Source: Cephalopachus bancanus
Lineage: Eukaryota > Chordata > Mammalia > Primates > Tarsiidae
Direction: 5' to 3'
DNA: 64,000 nucleotides
NCBI GenBank assembly: GCA_027257055.1
Contig: JAPVLO010000232.1
Span: forward strand, 4,526,001-4,590,000
The notes beneath the pieces are model-generated. The model was given only the letters and a program-made list of their open reading frames with translations. It made no database searches and was not told the DNA's origin. Positions 46,260 to 58,526 of this stretch are shown here, piece after piece; the stretch's first letter is position 1, and each line of letters starts with the position of its first letter. A program made the translations under genes and the position numbers.

Positions 46260-46890
46260 CAGCTGGCACCTGCATCGCCCAGTTGCTCAGACCAGAAGCT
46301 TGGGAGCCCTGACCCCAGGCCACCTTGGCTTGATCACTGTGGTGATCTATATCCCTGGACGAGGAAGCTAGCAAGCTTCTCCTCTGCTCCCTGGAGTGGG
46401 CTTCTAACTGGCCTCCCTGCCTCCATCGCTGCTTCCCAGTTATTTCAGTCACACTGTAGACAAATGATCTTTGAAAACCAACGTACTGGCTTAAATGGCT
46501 TCGCAGCTTCCCATGTCACTTCCGCCGAAACCCCATGCCCTAACCTGGCCTGTGGAGACCCAGCGCGTCCTGGCTCTGGAGACCTCTCCAGCTCACCCCA
46601 TCCATCCTCTGCCTCCTTCCTGCCCTGTATTCGGTCACAGGGTTCTCTGCCACGTTGGACGGCCAATCCCCATTTCCTCACATGCAGCTTCAGTGTCACT
46701 CCCTGAGGACCACACTCCTGGTGCCCTCAGTCTATGTCATTTCCACGCTCTCTGTCCCTTTCTGTCATAGCAGCCGAGCTCACTGACCACTCCCTCTCAC
46801 TCTGTGGTTTATCTATTTGCCTGTGTTTAGTGGCGTCTTGTTCTCTCTGCTAGATTGTCATTCTACAAAGGCGGGGAGTGTGTTCTTTTT
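46260..46890 (+). repeat. L2 fragment
   Basis: GAAGCTTGGGAGCCCTGACC, CTTCTAACTGGCCTCCCTGC, AATGATCTTTGAAAACCAAC, a TCAGTGTCACTCCCTGAGG block and CTGCTAGATTGTCATTCTAC follow L2 consensus order. Confidence 0.8.
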
Positions 46891-48131
46891 GTTCCCAGGT
46901 TTCCGTCTTCTAGGAACGTGGATTTGAGGATCAGAATGAATCAGTCTCTGCTGGTCACAGCAGCACAGAAGATCAGCCCAGCCGGAGCTGGGGGCGCAAG
47001 TCTGCTTCCAGAGAGGAGGACACAGAGAAAGCAAGATGAGAAACCCATGCAGCGAGAGTGCGTGGAGAGACAGAGATGGAGAGACAGAGGACAGACACAG
47101 AGACGGAAGCCCTGAGGAGGCAGATGTGGGTCTTTTCCCTAGGGGGTCTCAGAATCCTTTCTCAAATTCCCTGTTAGCTTGGGCTGGGCTGAGGGCGTGT
47201 TCGTGACCGAGACTAACACGGCCTCCAGGAGATGGAGTGCGGTTAGAGCAGTTAGAGAAAGGCCCAGCAGCTTAAGCAGAGAATAGGCCCCTTGAATAAA
47301 GATTTGCAGTTGAGCTGGTAACAGATTTTGGGAGCTGCTGTGAGGTTCCCCATGTCACTTGCCTTCTGTGGAAGGCCTTCCCTGGTCTGCCGTCTCTCGC
47401 ACTGTCTTTCTGTGGGAGGTGGCCATGAGCTACACGAGGACAAGGCTCCGGGTGCCAGATGCCTGTCGCTTTGTAGCAGAGCCTGATGTGCCCGGAGCCT
47501 TTCTCTGCCTCTGCAGCTGCAGTGCCTGGCAGAGCTGTCCAGGGCAATGACGGATTTCGAGTGTCTTCCTCTGAAGCACAGGGCCTCGCTAATGTCACCC
47601 AGCCTTCCTGAAAATGAGCACGTCTAGGTTCTGGCTTAAGGGCATGTGATTTCTGATGGATAAACATGGCTGGTCATAAAGCAGGAAAAACTGTTCTGCT
47701 TAGCTATGCATCGAAGTCCCAGCAGTTGCTTTAATTTGGTTTTCTGAATAGGGCACATTTGCATTCACTGACTTGTGGCTTTTAGAATAGCAAATGCCTC
47801 CCCCAGGCTGCACTAACATTAGCAGGTACCCTGGAGAATGGTGCCTGGTCCATCTAACTGGCTTGTTTCTTTTCCTCACCTGCCCTTCCCTGTCTTTCTT
47901 CAGTTAAAGCCATTTTGTCAAGTGAGAACTGGGACTCACAAATGTGTGTCCGCACACGTGTGTGTGTGTGCAACACATACATGCCAGAGGGTGGGAACAA
48001 GAGAGCAGAGAAGGAAAAGCATATGACATCATGCGTCGAACAAAAAATACTGTTTTGGTCTACAGTTGCAGGTGAGCAGATGGAGGGAGAGGGATGTTTT
48101 GTTATTTTACAACTTAATTTTTGTGGAGGAA

Positions 48132-48715
48132 TATGAGGCCAGTATCAGTTGGGTAAATTGGGAAAATTGAGGAAGGAAATCTCAGGATGAGATTTTACAA
48201 ATGTTACAAAAGCTGTAAAAGCTGGTCAGCCTGCTGTAAAACATTTGCAGTAAACAGAGTCATTAACCATTTGTTGCTAGTTAGCTATTGCTGTCAACTT
48301 AACTTATCTTACAAAATAAAATACCACAATCCATCAGTCCCTTCACAAACCTCTGGAAATGTCCTTTTGCAGACTCCCCCAAAGACAATTCCCAGCCCAC
48401 TAAACCTTGACGGCCCCGGAAGGACAGGAGGACGTTGGCATCCAGGAAGGCAGGAGGCCGAGGCTTCACCTTATAAGAGGCCCTCCTATAAAAGCACGCC
48501 TCTGTCCCTGCCCCTTTGCAGACGGCAGACTCTCTGCTGCTCTGCTGGTTGTGCCCCTCACACCGTCTCTTCCCTTGGTGAATCGATCTTTCTTAATTCA
48601 CAACCGTCTTGGTGAACACCTTCATCCCTGCTACTCCAGTCAACCAAGCCTGCCTCCACACATGGTGATTTTTAAATTTTTAGCACACCACAAATGTGGC
48701 ACTTAACGTCTGGTG
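48132..48715 (+). mobile_element. LTR-like segment (ERV1-type suspected)
   Basis: Starts near TGAGGCCAGTATC. It has a promoter-like CTCCTATAAAAGCACGCC at about 48484 and CTTGGTGAATCGATCTTTCT near 48573. It ends in the AT-rich region before TAACGTCTGG. About 60 bp (48409-48467) resemble 51007-51066. No coding sequence follows. Confidence 0.5.
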
Positions 48716-49139
48716 CTAGTGGCACATGCTACCTACCACGTGGCGACTCCTCATCAGTGTGGAGGAACAATTCTGAGCAGGGGGTCTCAGGGCCATGGGC
48801 TGCTGCCCCCACCTGGGGGAGTGAGGCTGGAGGCTGAGGCCCGTGTTGCTTGGAGTCCACATTCCGGAATGCTCCAGTGAGTGAGCAAGAAGAGAGGGAA
48901 TTCTCCATACTCCAGCAGAGAGGCCGAGATATGCAGGTTGATCCAACACAACTTCTGTGGTTGTACATTTTGTGTGTTCTAATATTTTTCAACTCTAAAT
49001 AAGGCAGATCAGGAATCAAAGGTTGGGAATGTGAAAGGAGGGACCCTGGGAAGCAGAATAAACTTAGTTCATATTTTGCCTCAGCATAACCATTTGTGCT
49101 TAGACTGACACGCTTTGAATCTACCACAGGTTAGGCATA

Positions 49140-49606
49140 GATAAATTTCCAATAGGCAGGTTTTAGGAAGTGGTCAGACATTTTACTGCAGACCAAGCTG
49201 GCAGCCTACCCTACCCCCTTGGCAAATCTCCATTAGATGGAAAAACCCCTCACCTTGTCTTCTCTCATCTAGCCCACCACCTGAGAGCATGAGATGCTAA
49301 TGTCTGGCTTTGTCAAAGTCTAAGACTCATGTGGCTACAATCAACATCAAAGACCAGAAGTCCTGGACATTCCTTTTGGCCCAGATCCCTCCACTTCCAA
49401 AGCCCCCTTGCCCCCAAAGGCCCTTAAATATACCCAGTTCTTGGCCCTTCAATGCCACACTTGCCTCAGAGTGTTGGAGCCCTTTCCAATCTGTGAAAGG
49501 TGAATAATAAACTTTACTTCCTTCTATGTCTTAGCTGGTTGCAATCTTGCATTATTCTTGCAGTACCAGCACCAGCCTATCTCGCCTCAGTTTACCCTTT
49601 CAGAAT
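49140..49606 (+). mobile_element. LTR-like segment
   Basis: Carries CTTAAATATACCCAGTTCTT as a TATA region (49422), GAATAATAAACTTTACTTCC as a polyadenylation region (49502) and a pyrimidine-rich U5-like end TCGCCTCAGTTTACCCTTTCA (20 of 21 bases matter). No target duplication was found. Confidence 0.5.
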
Positions 49607-50260
49607 GCATGATAAGAAGAGGGTAAAAGAGTTTCAAGTGCCTCCAAATGACTCTGGAATTTGACAGAATTCCCTAAAAATGCAACAAAGTTTACAAAAT
49701 AACCCCTTGATGGACTAAAATTGCTAAGATGCAAGACAATAATTTTAAATCAAATTGTTATGCAAACATCTATGTTATCCTTTAGATACATTTGAGTAAG
49801 TTTCTTAGAGGTAGAAATCCTGATTTTGAGACACAATTTTCCCATTCAGTTTGGGCAAATTACAACATTCCTGAGCCTCCCTTTTCTGAAAATATCTACC
49901 TCACCTGGACAGTGTTTCACAAACTGGGAACCATGAAGATATCATTATTCTCCTCCAGGCCCCTAGCAAGTTTCAGCAATGATTGCTCAGAAACAGCAAA
50001 AATCTAGATATGATCTAGATACTCATAACAAGGTTTGTTAAGCAAATGATGCCACATCCTTAGGATAGAACTGTCTGCAGGCAGAGAAGAGATGGCAATT
50101 GTATGTTTTGGCATGAACAGTTGATCTGCATACATTATTAAGTGAAAATGATCTTTTTCTAAAATAAGACAATATCAACATATGTGTTAAAAGATGCCTG
50201 GAACAATTTTTACAAAAACATGCTCCTCTCTAGAATAACATGTATCACTAATGAAATATA

Positions 50261-50720
50261 CAAAGGGAGCCCCCAAATCCAGAATTTAAAAAATTGTGTA
50301 TGTGTATTCTTACATGTTTAAACTTCAGTCGCCTTCAAAGTCCTCTCCATTTGATGCATTACACCTATTGAGATGTTTTCTCCACTGCTCAAAACAGCTT
50401 TTGAATTCGTCCATTTTGATGCCTTTTAGGGCTTCAGCTGTTTTTTGTTTCACCTCTTCCACATCAGCAAAACATTTCCCTGTGAGGACTTTTTTCCTCT
50501 GGGGAAACAAACAAAAAAATTTGCCTGGGGTGAGATCAGGTGAATAGGGAAGGTGGAGTGTGGGGGTCGTGCTGTTTTTGGTCAAAAACTGCTGAACACT
50601 CAGGGCAATATGGGCAGGTGCACTCCTAAATAACCCATCATGAAATGGGAAAATGCGCTGAAAGAATCCTCACCCGCCTCCAAAGTCACTGAAGCCAAAA
50701 GCAGCCTCTTACAACAATAC
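50261..50720 (-). pseudogene. Mariner transposase relic, minus-strand copy
   Basis: C-terminal part of a Tc1/mariner (DD34D) transposase in a largely open minus frame at 50585-50325. It includes Y-S-P-D-L-T-P (third catalytic Asp), then E-E-V-K-Q-K-T-A-E-A-L-K and the C-terminal N-G-E-D-F-E-G-D. The HHD block upstream is frameshifted. The element end is CAAAGGGAGCCCCCAAATCC next to a TA target at 50259-50260. The 5' half is missing, so it is dead. Confidence 0.9.
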
Positions 50721-50835
50721 TAGCTGGTACGCTGATGTCACTGGGTTCCAAAGTACACTTACCCAGCAGGGGAAGCCTGTCCTGCAGAAAGCTTGCCCTC
50801 CAAAAGATAATTCCAGGGGTTTTTTGGTCTCCCAT

Positions 50836-50905
50836 AGATATATTATATTTCATATTATCTATTACATATTTTATATGTTATATATTTAATGTAATATATC
50901 TATTT
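50836..50905. repeat. AT-rich imperfect palindrome
   Basis: ATAGATATATTATATT at the left and AATGTAATATATCTAT at the right are inverted copies with one or two differences. The loop between them is AT-rich. Confidence 0.7.
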
Positions 50906-50974
50906 TTAATAGGGGCATCTATGTTCCCAGGGGAAAGGGTGGTTTGGAATTTAGATGCACTTATTTAAAAAAAA

Positions 50975-51070
50975 ATAACGAAATTACCTCTGCCTGAGAA
51001 AACTTAGTGGCCCCTGAGGGACAGGAGGACGCTGGCAGTTAGGAAGGCTGAAGGAAGAGGCTTCATGAGA
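50975..51070 (+). repeat. Segment related to the LTR-like unit at 48409
   Basis: GGACAGGAGGACGCTGGCAG and the following GGAAGGCT ... GAGGCTTC parallel GGACAGGAGGACGTTGGCAT ... GGAAGGCAGGAGG ... GAGGCTTC at 48421-48467. Confidence 0.45.
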
Positions 51071-52102
51071 GAATGAGACCCAAGAACCCTCTGGACTCTG
51101 GGCACTGAGACACCAGAAGAAGTCAGGGTTGGGAACCACGTGGACATTGGCCCACTCCGTGCACCCCCACAGCTTCTGCTCCACCAGGACTGCCAGCCAC
51201 GCCAGGGGTCCCAGGACCCTTTGGGCCATGTGGACTCAGTAGATAAGCCGAGCAGTTTCTTCTTCTGCATGAACTGACGGCAGGACCATCTTCAGACCTG
51301 CGGAAACATCCTGACACCTGCTAGGTAAGACTGCAGGACAGAGACTGCCCCACCCTATGACTGCGGCTCCCCAGGGGGTACAGCACGAGCCAGGACTAGG
51401 TTTTTTCGCGTGCGCAGCTATCACACGAGACCTCTTCCGCCCATTTTCCTTGTTAACTTTTCCTTAATTATGGGCACTTCACGGCACATGGAGTGGGATA
51501 TGGAGGAGTGAGGTGGGCGTAAGAATAAATCAACATGGCTCCATCCTCAAGGACTTCAGGGTCTAGCTGAAGAGTAACATCTAAGTCACTGATCCTGAGT
51601 CTAGGCAAAACGAAACACATGCTGATCGGCTCAGACAGATGGCTGTGTACTGCTGAGACGCTGCCCAGCAGAGCCTTTGCTCCCAGCCTCACTGAGCTCA
51701 GGACAGCTCAGGCCCTCCATGAGAACCCAACACTCATGCTGATGGTTAGAGAAAGAAGGTTGCCATGCCAACGGACGGAGAGACCCTTAATGCTTCTCCC
51801 CCCACACTGACATTTCTACTCCTTTAGAAACCTTAAATATTTTTCTGGACAAATACTGTGACCCCTTTCAAGTAAATGTCATCAAGACTCTTCAAATTGC
51901 TCTGGTGAGTTTGCCAGAATGGTCCATGTAGAATGTTTTTAGACCTCCCATCAGAGCACGGGGAGCCTTCTCTCTGTGCCTGGGGCAGTCCTGGAGGGGA
52001 CTGCATGGAGTACCTGTGCGCTGGGGATTTTGACGGGAAGTCCTGTGTGGGTGAGCCCTCCCAGGCGGTGGCATCGCCCACCTTTCACCATCTGAACTGC
52101 AG

Positions 52103-52366
52103 TTTTTTTTTTTTTTAGTCAGAGTCTCACTCTGTCGCCAACGCTGGAGTGCAGGGGCACGATCACGGCCACTGCAGCCTCAACCTGCTGGGCTCAGGTG
52201 ATCCTTTCTCCGCAGCCTTCCAAGTAGCTGGAGCCAGAGGCATGCGCCAACATGCCTGGCTAACTTTTTGATTTGGCTGGTCTTGAACCCCTGAACTCAG
52301 GCAATCCTCGCGCCTCTGCTTCCCAAAGTGCCTCCCAAAGTATAGGCATGAGCCACCGTGCCCGGA
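52103..52366 (-). mobile_element. Alu, with internal deletion
   Basis: Poly-T then AGTCAGAGTCTCACTCTGTC. The left-arm tail is shortened (TTTTTGATTTGGCTGGTCTT). It ends GAGCCACCGTGCCCGG. AACTGCAGTT/AAATGCAGTT flank it. Confidence 0.93.
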
Positions 52367-52413
52367 GAAATGCAGTTCTTCTAAGTGTAAAAGAGTAATT
52401 TTAAAAATCCAAG

Positions 52414-52498
52414 TTGGGCAATGCCCTCGGGTCCCCTCCCACTGTGGGAACTTTTCTGTCTTCTCAATAAATCCTGCTTTCTCAAAGAAAAAAAAAAA
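52414..52498 (+). mobile_element. L1-mobilised LTR R-region copy (short processed insert)
   Basis: A short insert of about 74 bp, TTGGGCAATGCCCTCGGGTC ... CTCAATAAATCCTGC, ends with an A-run. Exact AAAAATCCAAG copies flank it at 52403-52413 and 52494-52504. The text resembles the R region of ERV9/LTR12-like LTRs, with AATAAA about 15-20 bp before the A-run. The target duplication and poly-A show LINE-mediated integration. Confidence 0.65.
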
Positions 52499-52509
52499 TC
52501 CAAGTCTGT

Positions 52510-55500
52510 GGCCTTTTTCCTTCCGCATTAGAGTCCATCCTGAGGAAGCTAGGGACAGGGCCACAGCAGCCCATCTAAAGACTTCTACCGTGTGGCTCAC
52601 GCCTGCCTCCTTATCACATCTCAGCAGCAAGGATCTCAGGCCTGGAACGCAGTCACGGGGAGGGGCCCTTTTAGGGGCTCCAAGTGCCACAGGTTCTCTG
52701 GGGCGGACACTGAGACAATCTGGGGCTCAGATAATTATTAGAGATCCACACCTGTAAGAAGGGGGATGCCTGGGTGAAGGAAGCAGCAGAGCCTCGGCAC
52801 CGGCCTCACAAGCCCCTCGTGGGAACCCCAAGGTGTCCCGCACTGCGCCGGCCGGCCAGGGCCCCGGCTCTCTCACCCGCCAGCTCAGGCGGCCCTGGGA
52901 CGCTGTGGCCTTCACGAGGCAGCCACTCTCTACAGCGGAGGCTGGTCCTGAAGGGCTGACAACCAGAGGCTGTCTGCCCCCCTCACGGCCCGCAGTGGGA
53001 CCGCAAGTCCTCCTTCATCCGGGTGGCCCATCTTTGAGTGGATGCGGGAGCTAACCCGGGAGCCTCGGAGATCTGTGTACCCAGAGCCTCTGCCATGTGC
53101 AGTGCCTTGGAGCCACACAGCATTCGGTATTTTTGTGCGAGGCCGAAGCCAGAAACTGACAACCTGCTCCGAGGTGTACCGGGGCCAGAGCCTTCTAGGG
53201 CCACATGTGCCCATGGCCCGGGGGGCACGTTTCGGCACCTGCCAGGTGGAATTCAAACGCCTTCGTTTCTTCTCCAGTAGGAATCTCCTCTACCCATCTC
53301 TGAGCTCCTTCCTCCTGCTCAGATGAAGGCTGTTCGTTCAAGGGCCCCATGCCAGGGAGATTTCTGTAAGTCCTGACTTCAACATAACAAGACATCTTCT
53401 CGGGGAGCTCACCCTGCAGGGGAGTCTATAACCAACCCACAGTTCAGTGATGTCGTGTGTGCTGGCTGCAAACCTACCTGGAATTCAACGTAGCACGTAT
53501 TAGGCACCTGCTTTCCGTTTGCAAGGAGCAGCGTCAGGTCCCCTGGAATGTGGATGACAGGTAAATATAACTCTCTTCAAAGTGAACAAATGCCTACACG
53601 GCTCTGTTTGCCAGAAAGCAGTGTGGCTCAAGCACTTCCTTTTTCGACTGTGAGAAATTGAGGGCAAAGCAAATCTGGCAGATGGCGAACCCTCAGATTC
53701 AACCATACTCTGGGGACAAGACACGCTGGGGAGAGAGGCTCGTGGCCACTTCCTGGTAGAATTCAAACAGCAGGTGGTGCAGGAGGGAAGGGAGACCCAT
53801 AACCCCGGCCTGCGGTGCTGTGGAAGTGCCTGGGCAGTGTCTGATAACATCTGCCTCATAAAAGGATGGCGATGGTGCCAGTTTTATGGTCTCAACTGCA
53901 CAATATTTGCTCTTGGATGTGACGTTGCTGCATGGGTCTGTTTTCTTCCTACAGGCAAATGGAAAGTTGCTGTGATCAGTGAAGCCGATATAATCTTCTC
54001 CAAATAACAGCGTGTGCTTGGTGAGGCAAGCCCGGCCTCCAGGTCTGAGCTTGACAAGCCTGTGCCTAATGGTCTGGGGATGGGTACTTTTGCTTGCGTT
54101 CCATGGGCCCTTGTAGACTGTACAAAAGCGCTGATTACATGATGATCACATACAGCCAAGAATAGACCAGTTGTGCAAAATGGATCTGATGGGAATTCTA
54201 TCTCCCTATTTCACTTTCTCCCTATTTCATGCTTTCAGAGATTTGTTAAAATTTATTGAGTTTTGATGGTTGAAACTTAAAACAACAACAACATACACAA
54301 CTCCTCATTCACAGTTTCAAGTTTTCCCAGGGCTTAAAAGAGTTTTGTATAGTTTTAATTGCCCAAGAAGTACAACTTAAAGATAGACCTGGCAGGTTCT
54401 CTTGGCAGTAAGAATGCTGCTGAGTCAACATAGACCCATACGTTTCTGCGAGAAAAATGTATCTGTAATCCATCCAGGTGTACGTGTGTGTGGGTGAAGG
54501 GCTACTCCAGAGCCTGCATACATTTGGGACGGGAGGGGCCCTGTAGGCCGAGTCCTCATCATGAGAGGATGACCCTCCCACCCCAGTCGGGTGTACTGGC
54601 GCACGCGGCTTGACAGACAGCCATCACAAAAAATACTTGTCATCCAGGAGCTAAAATGGAGGTTATAAACGGACTCAATGGCTCTTAAAAGCTTAACTCA
54701 GAAAAACACTATTTGTGGATGTTTGCCCCTAGGTGGGCCTTGGTGGTATCCTATTAAATCCTCTAAATTTCCCCTGGTTTGAGGCAGATCCAAAGAACCT
54801 TACGCTCCGGGCTGCCTCTGGACGACACAGGTGGCTGTGATGTCTCTGAATGTACTTCGCATTAAGCCATTTGTCCATGAGATGTGCCGGAGCCTCTGCA
54901 CAAGTGCCGGGAGACTGGCTGTAGGGACGTGGGTGGCAAGGAGTTGGCCTTACGGATCAGAGCTCTGGGCTTTGGCCCGCTCCTGGTGTGGCCTCTAGCC
55001 CTTTGGGACTCCGGAGAGGTGAATGTCTTTGCGGAGGTCTGAGGCCTCACCTGATGGTCCATGCGGAGGAGGTGACCCAGTGCAGCCGGCCGTTTCTGAA
55101 GCACCAACCAGGCGATCAGATGGAACAGGGTCGTGTCTAGGGGGCCGAGCTGTGCGGCACCCTGAGTGGGAAGAAGGCCCGTCTGCTGAGGGGTTCAGGG
55201 AGTGCCCTACCGCAGAGCTTAGCCGCAAAACCAGGGGCTTTAACACAGCCAGACCTGGGCTCACAGAGCTCACTCTGCTTCTTGCAAGTGGTGTGGGCTG
55301 AGGCGGGTCCTCCAGCCTCTTGGAGTTGCCTCTCCTCTGCTTAGGACAGGCTGGCAATACCAGGGTCACTTAGGGTAAGGCGAGCACGCGAGGACAGCTT
55401 GGCACCCTCACGTGGGGGACATCCGGGAACCAGAGCCACCAGGGCTGAGCTAACTGCCACCGCCACCTGGTGGCAGAACTTGGAGTTGCAAACCAGGATC

Positions 55501-56370
55501 CAGGACAAAGCCGTTTTATGGTGGTTTGCCTTCTAAACTCAACAGGATTAAACAATAGCAAATGATGACTAGGAGCTTGGGACAGTGACTAGAGAGGTGG
55601 GGATGGGGAGGGATTCCATGCAGGGGGAAGAGCATGATCAGAGATGGGGAGTGTTACGCTGAATTTGGGGCTGGGGTGGACAGCAGTGAGACTTCAGGAA
55701 GGCTTGCTGTGTCTCACACCGTCCTGAGCTCTGCACAGCAGCCTGTGCACAGAAACACTGCTTGATCTGAAGGTGTGGCCTCGAATGGCACGATCTCTCC
55801 ATCCAGGCCTTAGGAAGCCATGTCTTTTCCTACCCTCCATCCAGTCCCACAGGGAAGGTGCTCTTCTGGGGAGAACATTGCAGGGACTCCAGCTCTGGGG
55901 TCAGGGTCTCAACAGGTGGCTGTTCTGACAGTCCGTAGATTCTGGGGGAGGGGGCTGGGCTCGGCCTACAGGTCTCTCCAGCCCTGATCACAGTCGCCTA
56001 CTCCTATCTGATTCCTCTTAATGGAAACTCAAAAGTTTCCTCAGATCTGGGGGTATGTACACAGGACACCACCCTTAACTTCACAGAGAGAACCGTGGAA
56101 TCGAGCTGCAGGAGGGCTTGGCTGATGGAACGTGACTGATCCCACATGTGGGGTACTGGTGAGGCCCGCTGTGTTCTCTGTTCGAAAGGTAGCATTTGCC
56201 ACGCCCCCACGCATTGACGGCCCTTCTGCACCACTTGCTGCTGTGCAAAGTCTCCTGCTTCCCAGAGGGTGTGGGCACGGCCGGGGCAGCTGGCTTCCCT
56301 TTACTGGTGTTCCTGTGTTGGCATCGCCGAGGCCAGTGTTCTCTGCAGCTTGAAGTGATGGCTGTGTGAA
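52510..56370. other. Unclassified flank
   Basis: No gene or clear element. 52780-53250 is relatively GC-rich, and 54240-54300 has an ACAACAACAACA piece. Short open frames occur on both strands, but none resembles a protein family. Confidence 0.5.
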
Positions 56371-56377
56371 GCACACC

Positions 56378-56450
56378 GTCCACAACTGGAGTTGAACCCA
56401 TGACTTGGGACCCATCACCCCTGTGTTCTAAGCACTGAGGTCACTCGTTC
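56378..56450 (-). tRNA. tRNA-like relic (tRNA-Ile-like), probably a pseudogene
   Basis: The minus strand over 73 bp has an A-box-like TGACCTCAGTGCTTAG, a possible GAT anticodon and a B-box-like GGGTTCAACTCC. Spacing agrees with a tRNA. The acceptor stem does not pair and the T stem has a mismatch, so an active gene is unlikely. Confidence 0.3.
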
Positions 56451-56969
56451 AGAGAAAAATGTGAAAAAAGCACTCACGCCTGTGCATACATGCCTGCACA
56501 TGCACACACACATGGACCCTGGGAGGCCACAGAGGAGCGGGCTTGGAGAAGTAAAGTCACTGTCCCTAAACTCGAGAGAGGCTGCAGGTTCCCAGCAGGC
56601 AAGAAATCAGGGACATCCAGGAGTATTTGGCAGCCTTCTTACTCCCTCTCCAAGGCCAGCCTCTTTCTCTTGGCTCCTTGCCACAGAAAACCTGTCCTGC
56701 CGACTCGCAACCAAGGGGCCCCTACCGTGGAGACACAACTTTGAAGCGACGCCTTTTTGGTGAGCTAAGAGGCCGCCATATTGCGGCCAGCTGTCCTCTG
56801 TCCACGAAATCCAATCTGAGCCCCTTGCAGCAAATCTTCAGCTTGACCCAATCCTGGCAAATCTCCCCCTGGGCCTTGGTGGGTCCCTGTCAGAGGGGCA
56901 TGGCTGGCTGGGGCTCCTCTGGACCCTGGCTGCTGTTGGGTCTAGGAGAGTAGAGAATCTCAGGTGTGC

Positions 56970-57640
56970 GGGTTTTGTTGTTGCTGTTATAATGAAATAT
57001 GCATCACATGAAATGACAATTTTAGCCATTTTTAAGGATGCAGTGAGTGACATCAGGTGCATTCGCCACGTTCTGCTGCTGTCACCATGCTCCGTGATCA
57101 GAGCTGCTCCATCTTCTCAAATGAAAATGGTGCCCAGGAAGCCAGGGTGCTCTGCTCCTCACCCCAGCCCCTGGCAGCCCCGTCTTACGGTCTTTCTCTG
57201 CGGGTTTGCATTTTCTGGGGACCTCGCGGAAACAGAATCCTGCTGAGTATAATGTCTTCAAGGCCCGTCCATTCTGTGGCCGTGTCAGACTTCCATGACT
57301 CTCTATGGCAGAGTCCCATCTCACCACGTGTAGAGGCTGCCTTTTGTTTCTCCGCTCTGCTGATGGGCATTTGGGTTGCTTCCATCTTTCGACTGATGTG
57401 AATGGCGCTGTCATGGATATTGCTGGGCGAGGGTCTGAGGCTGCTTTCAGCTCTCTTGGGTACGTACGGGGTTGCGTGATCACCTGGGGACTATGTTCAA
57501 CGAGGTCGAGGAACTGATGGGCAGTCTTCCTCAGTGACTGAGCCGTTCCACCATCCCCAAGCCGTTTGTGGGTTTCCCTTCCTCCATATCCTCCGACACT
57601 GATTTCCCATCTTGCTTCCTTTTTTGTAACAGCTGTCCTA
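56970..57640 (-). repeat. L1M 3' UTR/ORF2 end fragment
   Basis: The plus-strand landmarks AAATGACAATTTTAGCCATT, GCATTTGGGTTGCTTCCATC and GTTTTGTTGTTGCTGTTATA are the reverse complement of the same L1M region as 26595-27660, more diverged and CpG-richer. Confidence 0.7.
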
Positions 57641-57781
57641 TGCGTGTGAGGGGGTCTCCTTGTCTCTCTCCCAGTGTCTCAGGTTTGAGGAGCTCTGCCC
57701 TCAGGCAGGAGGTGCATCTTGGTGAGCAAGGGGCCCTGGCATCCTGAGAACTGGCCCTAGAGGCCCTGTGCTTCTCTAGGG

Positions 57782-57943
57782 CAGCATTTCTCAGCCGTGG
57801 CAGTTCTGGCATTTTCGGCCCAACACTTCCTTCTTGTCCCACGCATGGCTGGGTGTAAGCAGACAGTCACGACAGTCAGACCTGTCGCCTGGCGTTGCCA
57901 AACGGGCACTGAAAGGCAAGACGGCTCTGGCTGGGAACCGCTG
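57782..57943. repeat. hAT-like non-autonomous element
   Basis: Ends CAGCATTTCTCAGCC and GGCTGGGAACCGCTG are inverted repeats with two differences. Internal text (GGCATTTTCGGCCC) fits the common element beginning cagtttctcaacctcggcactattgacattt. Confidence 0.7.
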
Positions 57944-58201
57944 TTCTCAGGGTGACTGACTAGAGGCCATCCGGTCCGTGGGAGGAAAGGCGGGGCCACC
58001 CCAGTTCATGGGCACTGAGGGTGTGTGCTCCTGTGCCAACTCACTCACCTTCCCAGTCCAGTGTTGTGTCCCCCGACCCCTCGTCTCAAAGCTCCGTTCA
58101 AACAGAGCTAACAGCCAAGCTACAGAGAACTGGGGCAAGTGTGCGTGTGTGGTGCCAGTAGGGGGTGGTGTTGACCAAGAAAGACGAGATGGAAGAGGCG
58201 T

Positions 58202-58214
58202 GCGCGCGCGCGGC

Positions 58215-58253
<39 letters not shown>
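58202..58253 (+). repeat. (GC)n/(GT)n alternating purine-pyrimidine tract
   Basis: GCGCGCGCGCGGCGTGCG followed by about 16 GT units. Capable of Z-DNA formation. Confidence 0.93.
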
Positions 58254-58255
<2 letters not shown>

Positions 58256-58526
58256 AGAGGTCTTGGGGCGGGGGTGCTTTCAATAAGCAGTGAGTGCTCA
58301 AAAGACTCAGGTTCAAGTACCTGAAAACACCTGGTACCCCAGCCCCCCACCCCCCCACAGTCATGCTGACCCGAGCGACGGCTGGCTGCCTTTCTTCTCC
58401 AAATGCTCCTTCCAAGACACAAGTTGTCTGGCTGTGGCATCTGCTTCCCTTCAAGCCTGACCTGAAATCCCACTATCAAATTTGCCAGTTGGAATAAAAA
58501 TGCTTCATTTAAAATACCTCGGAAGA

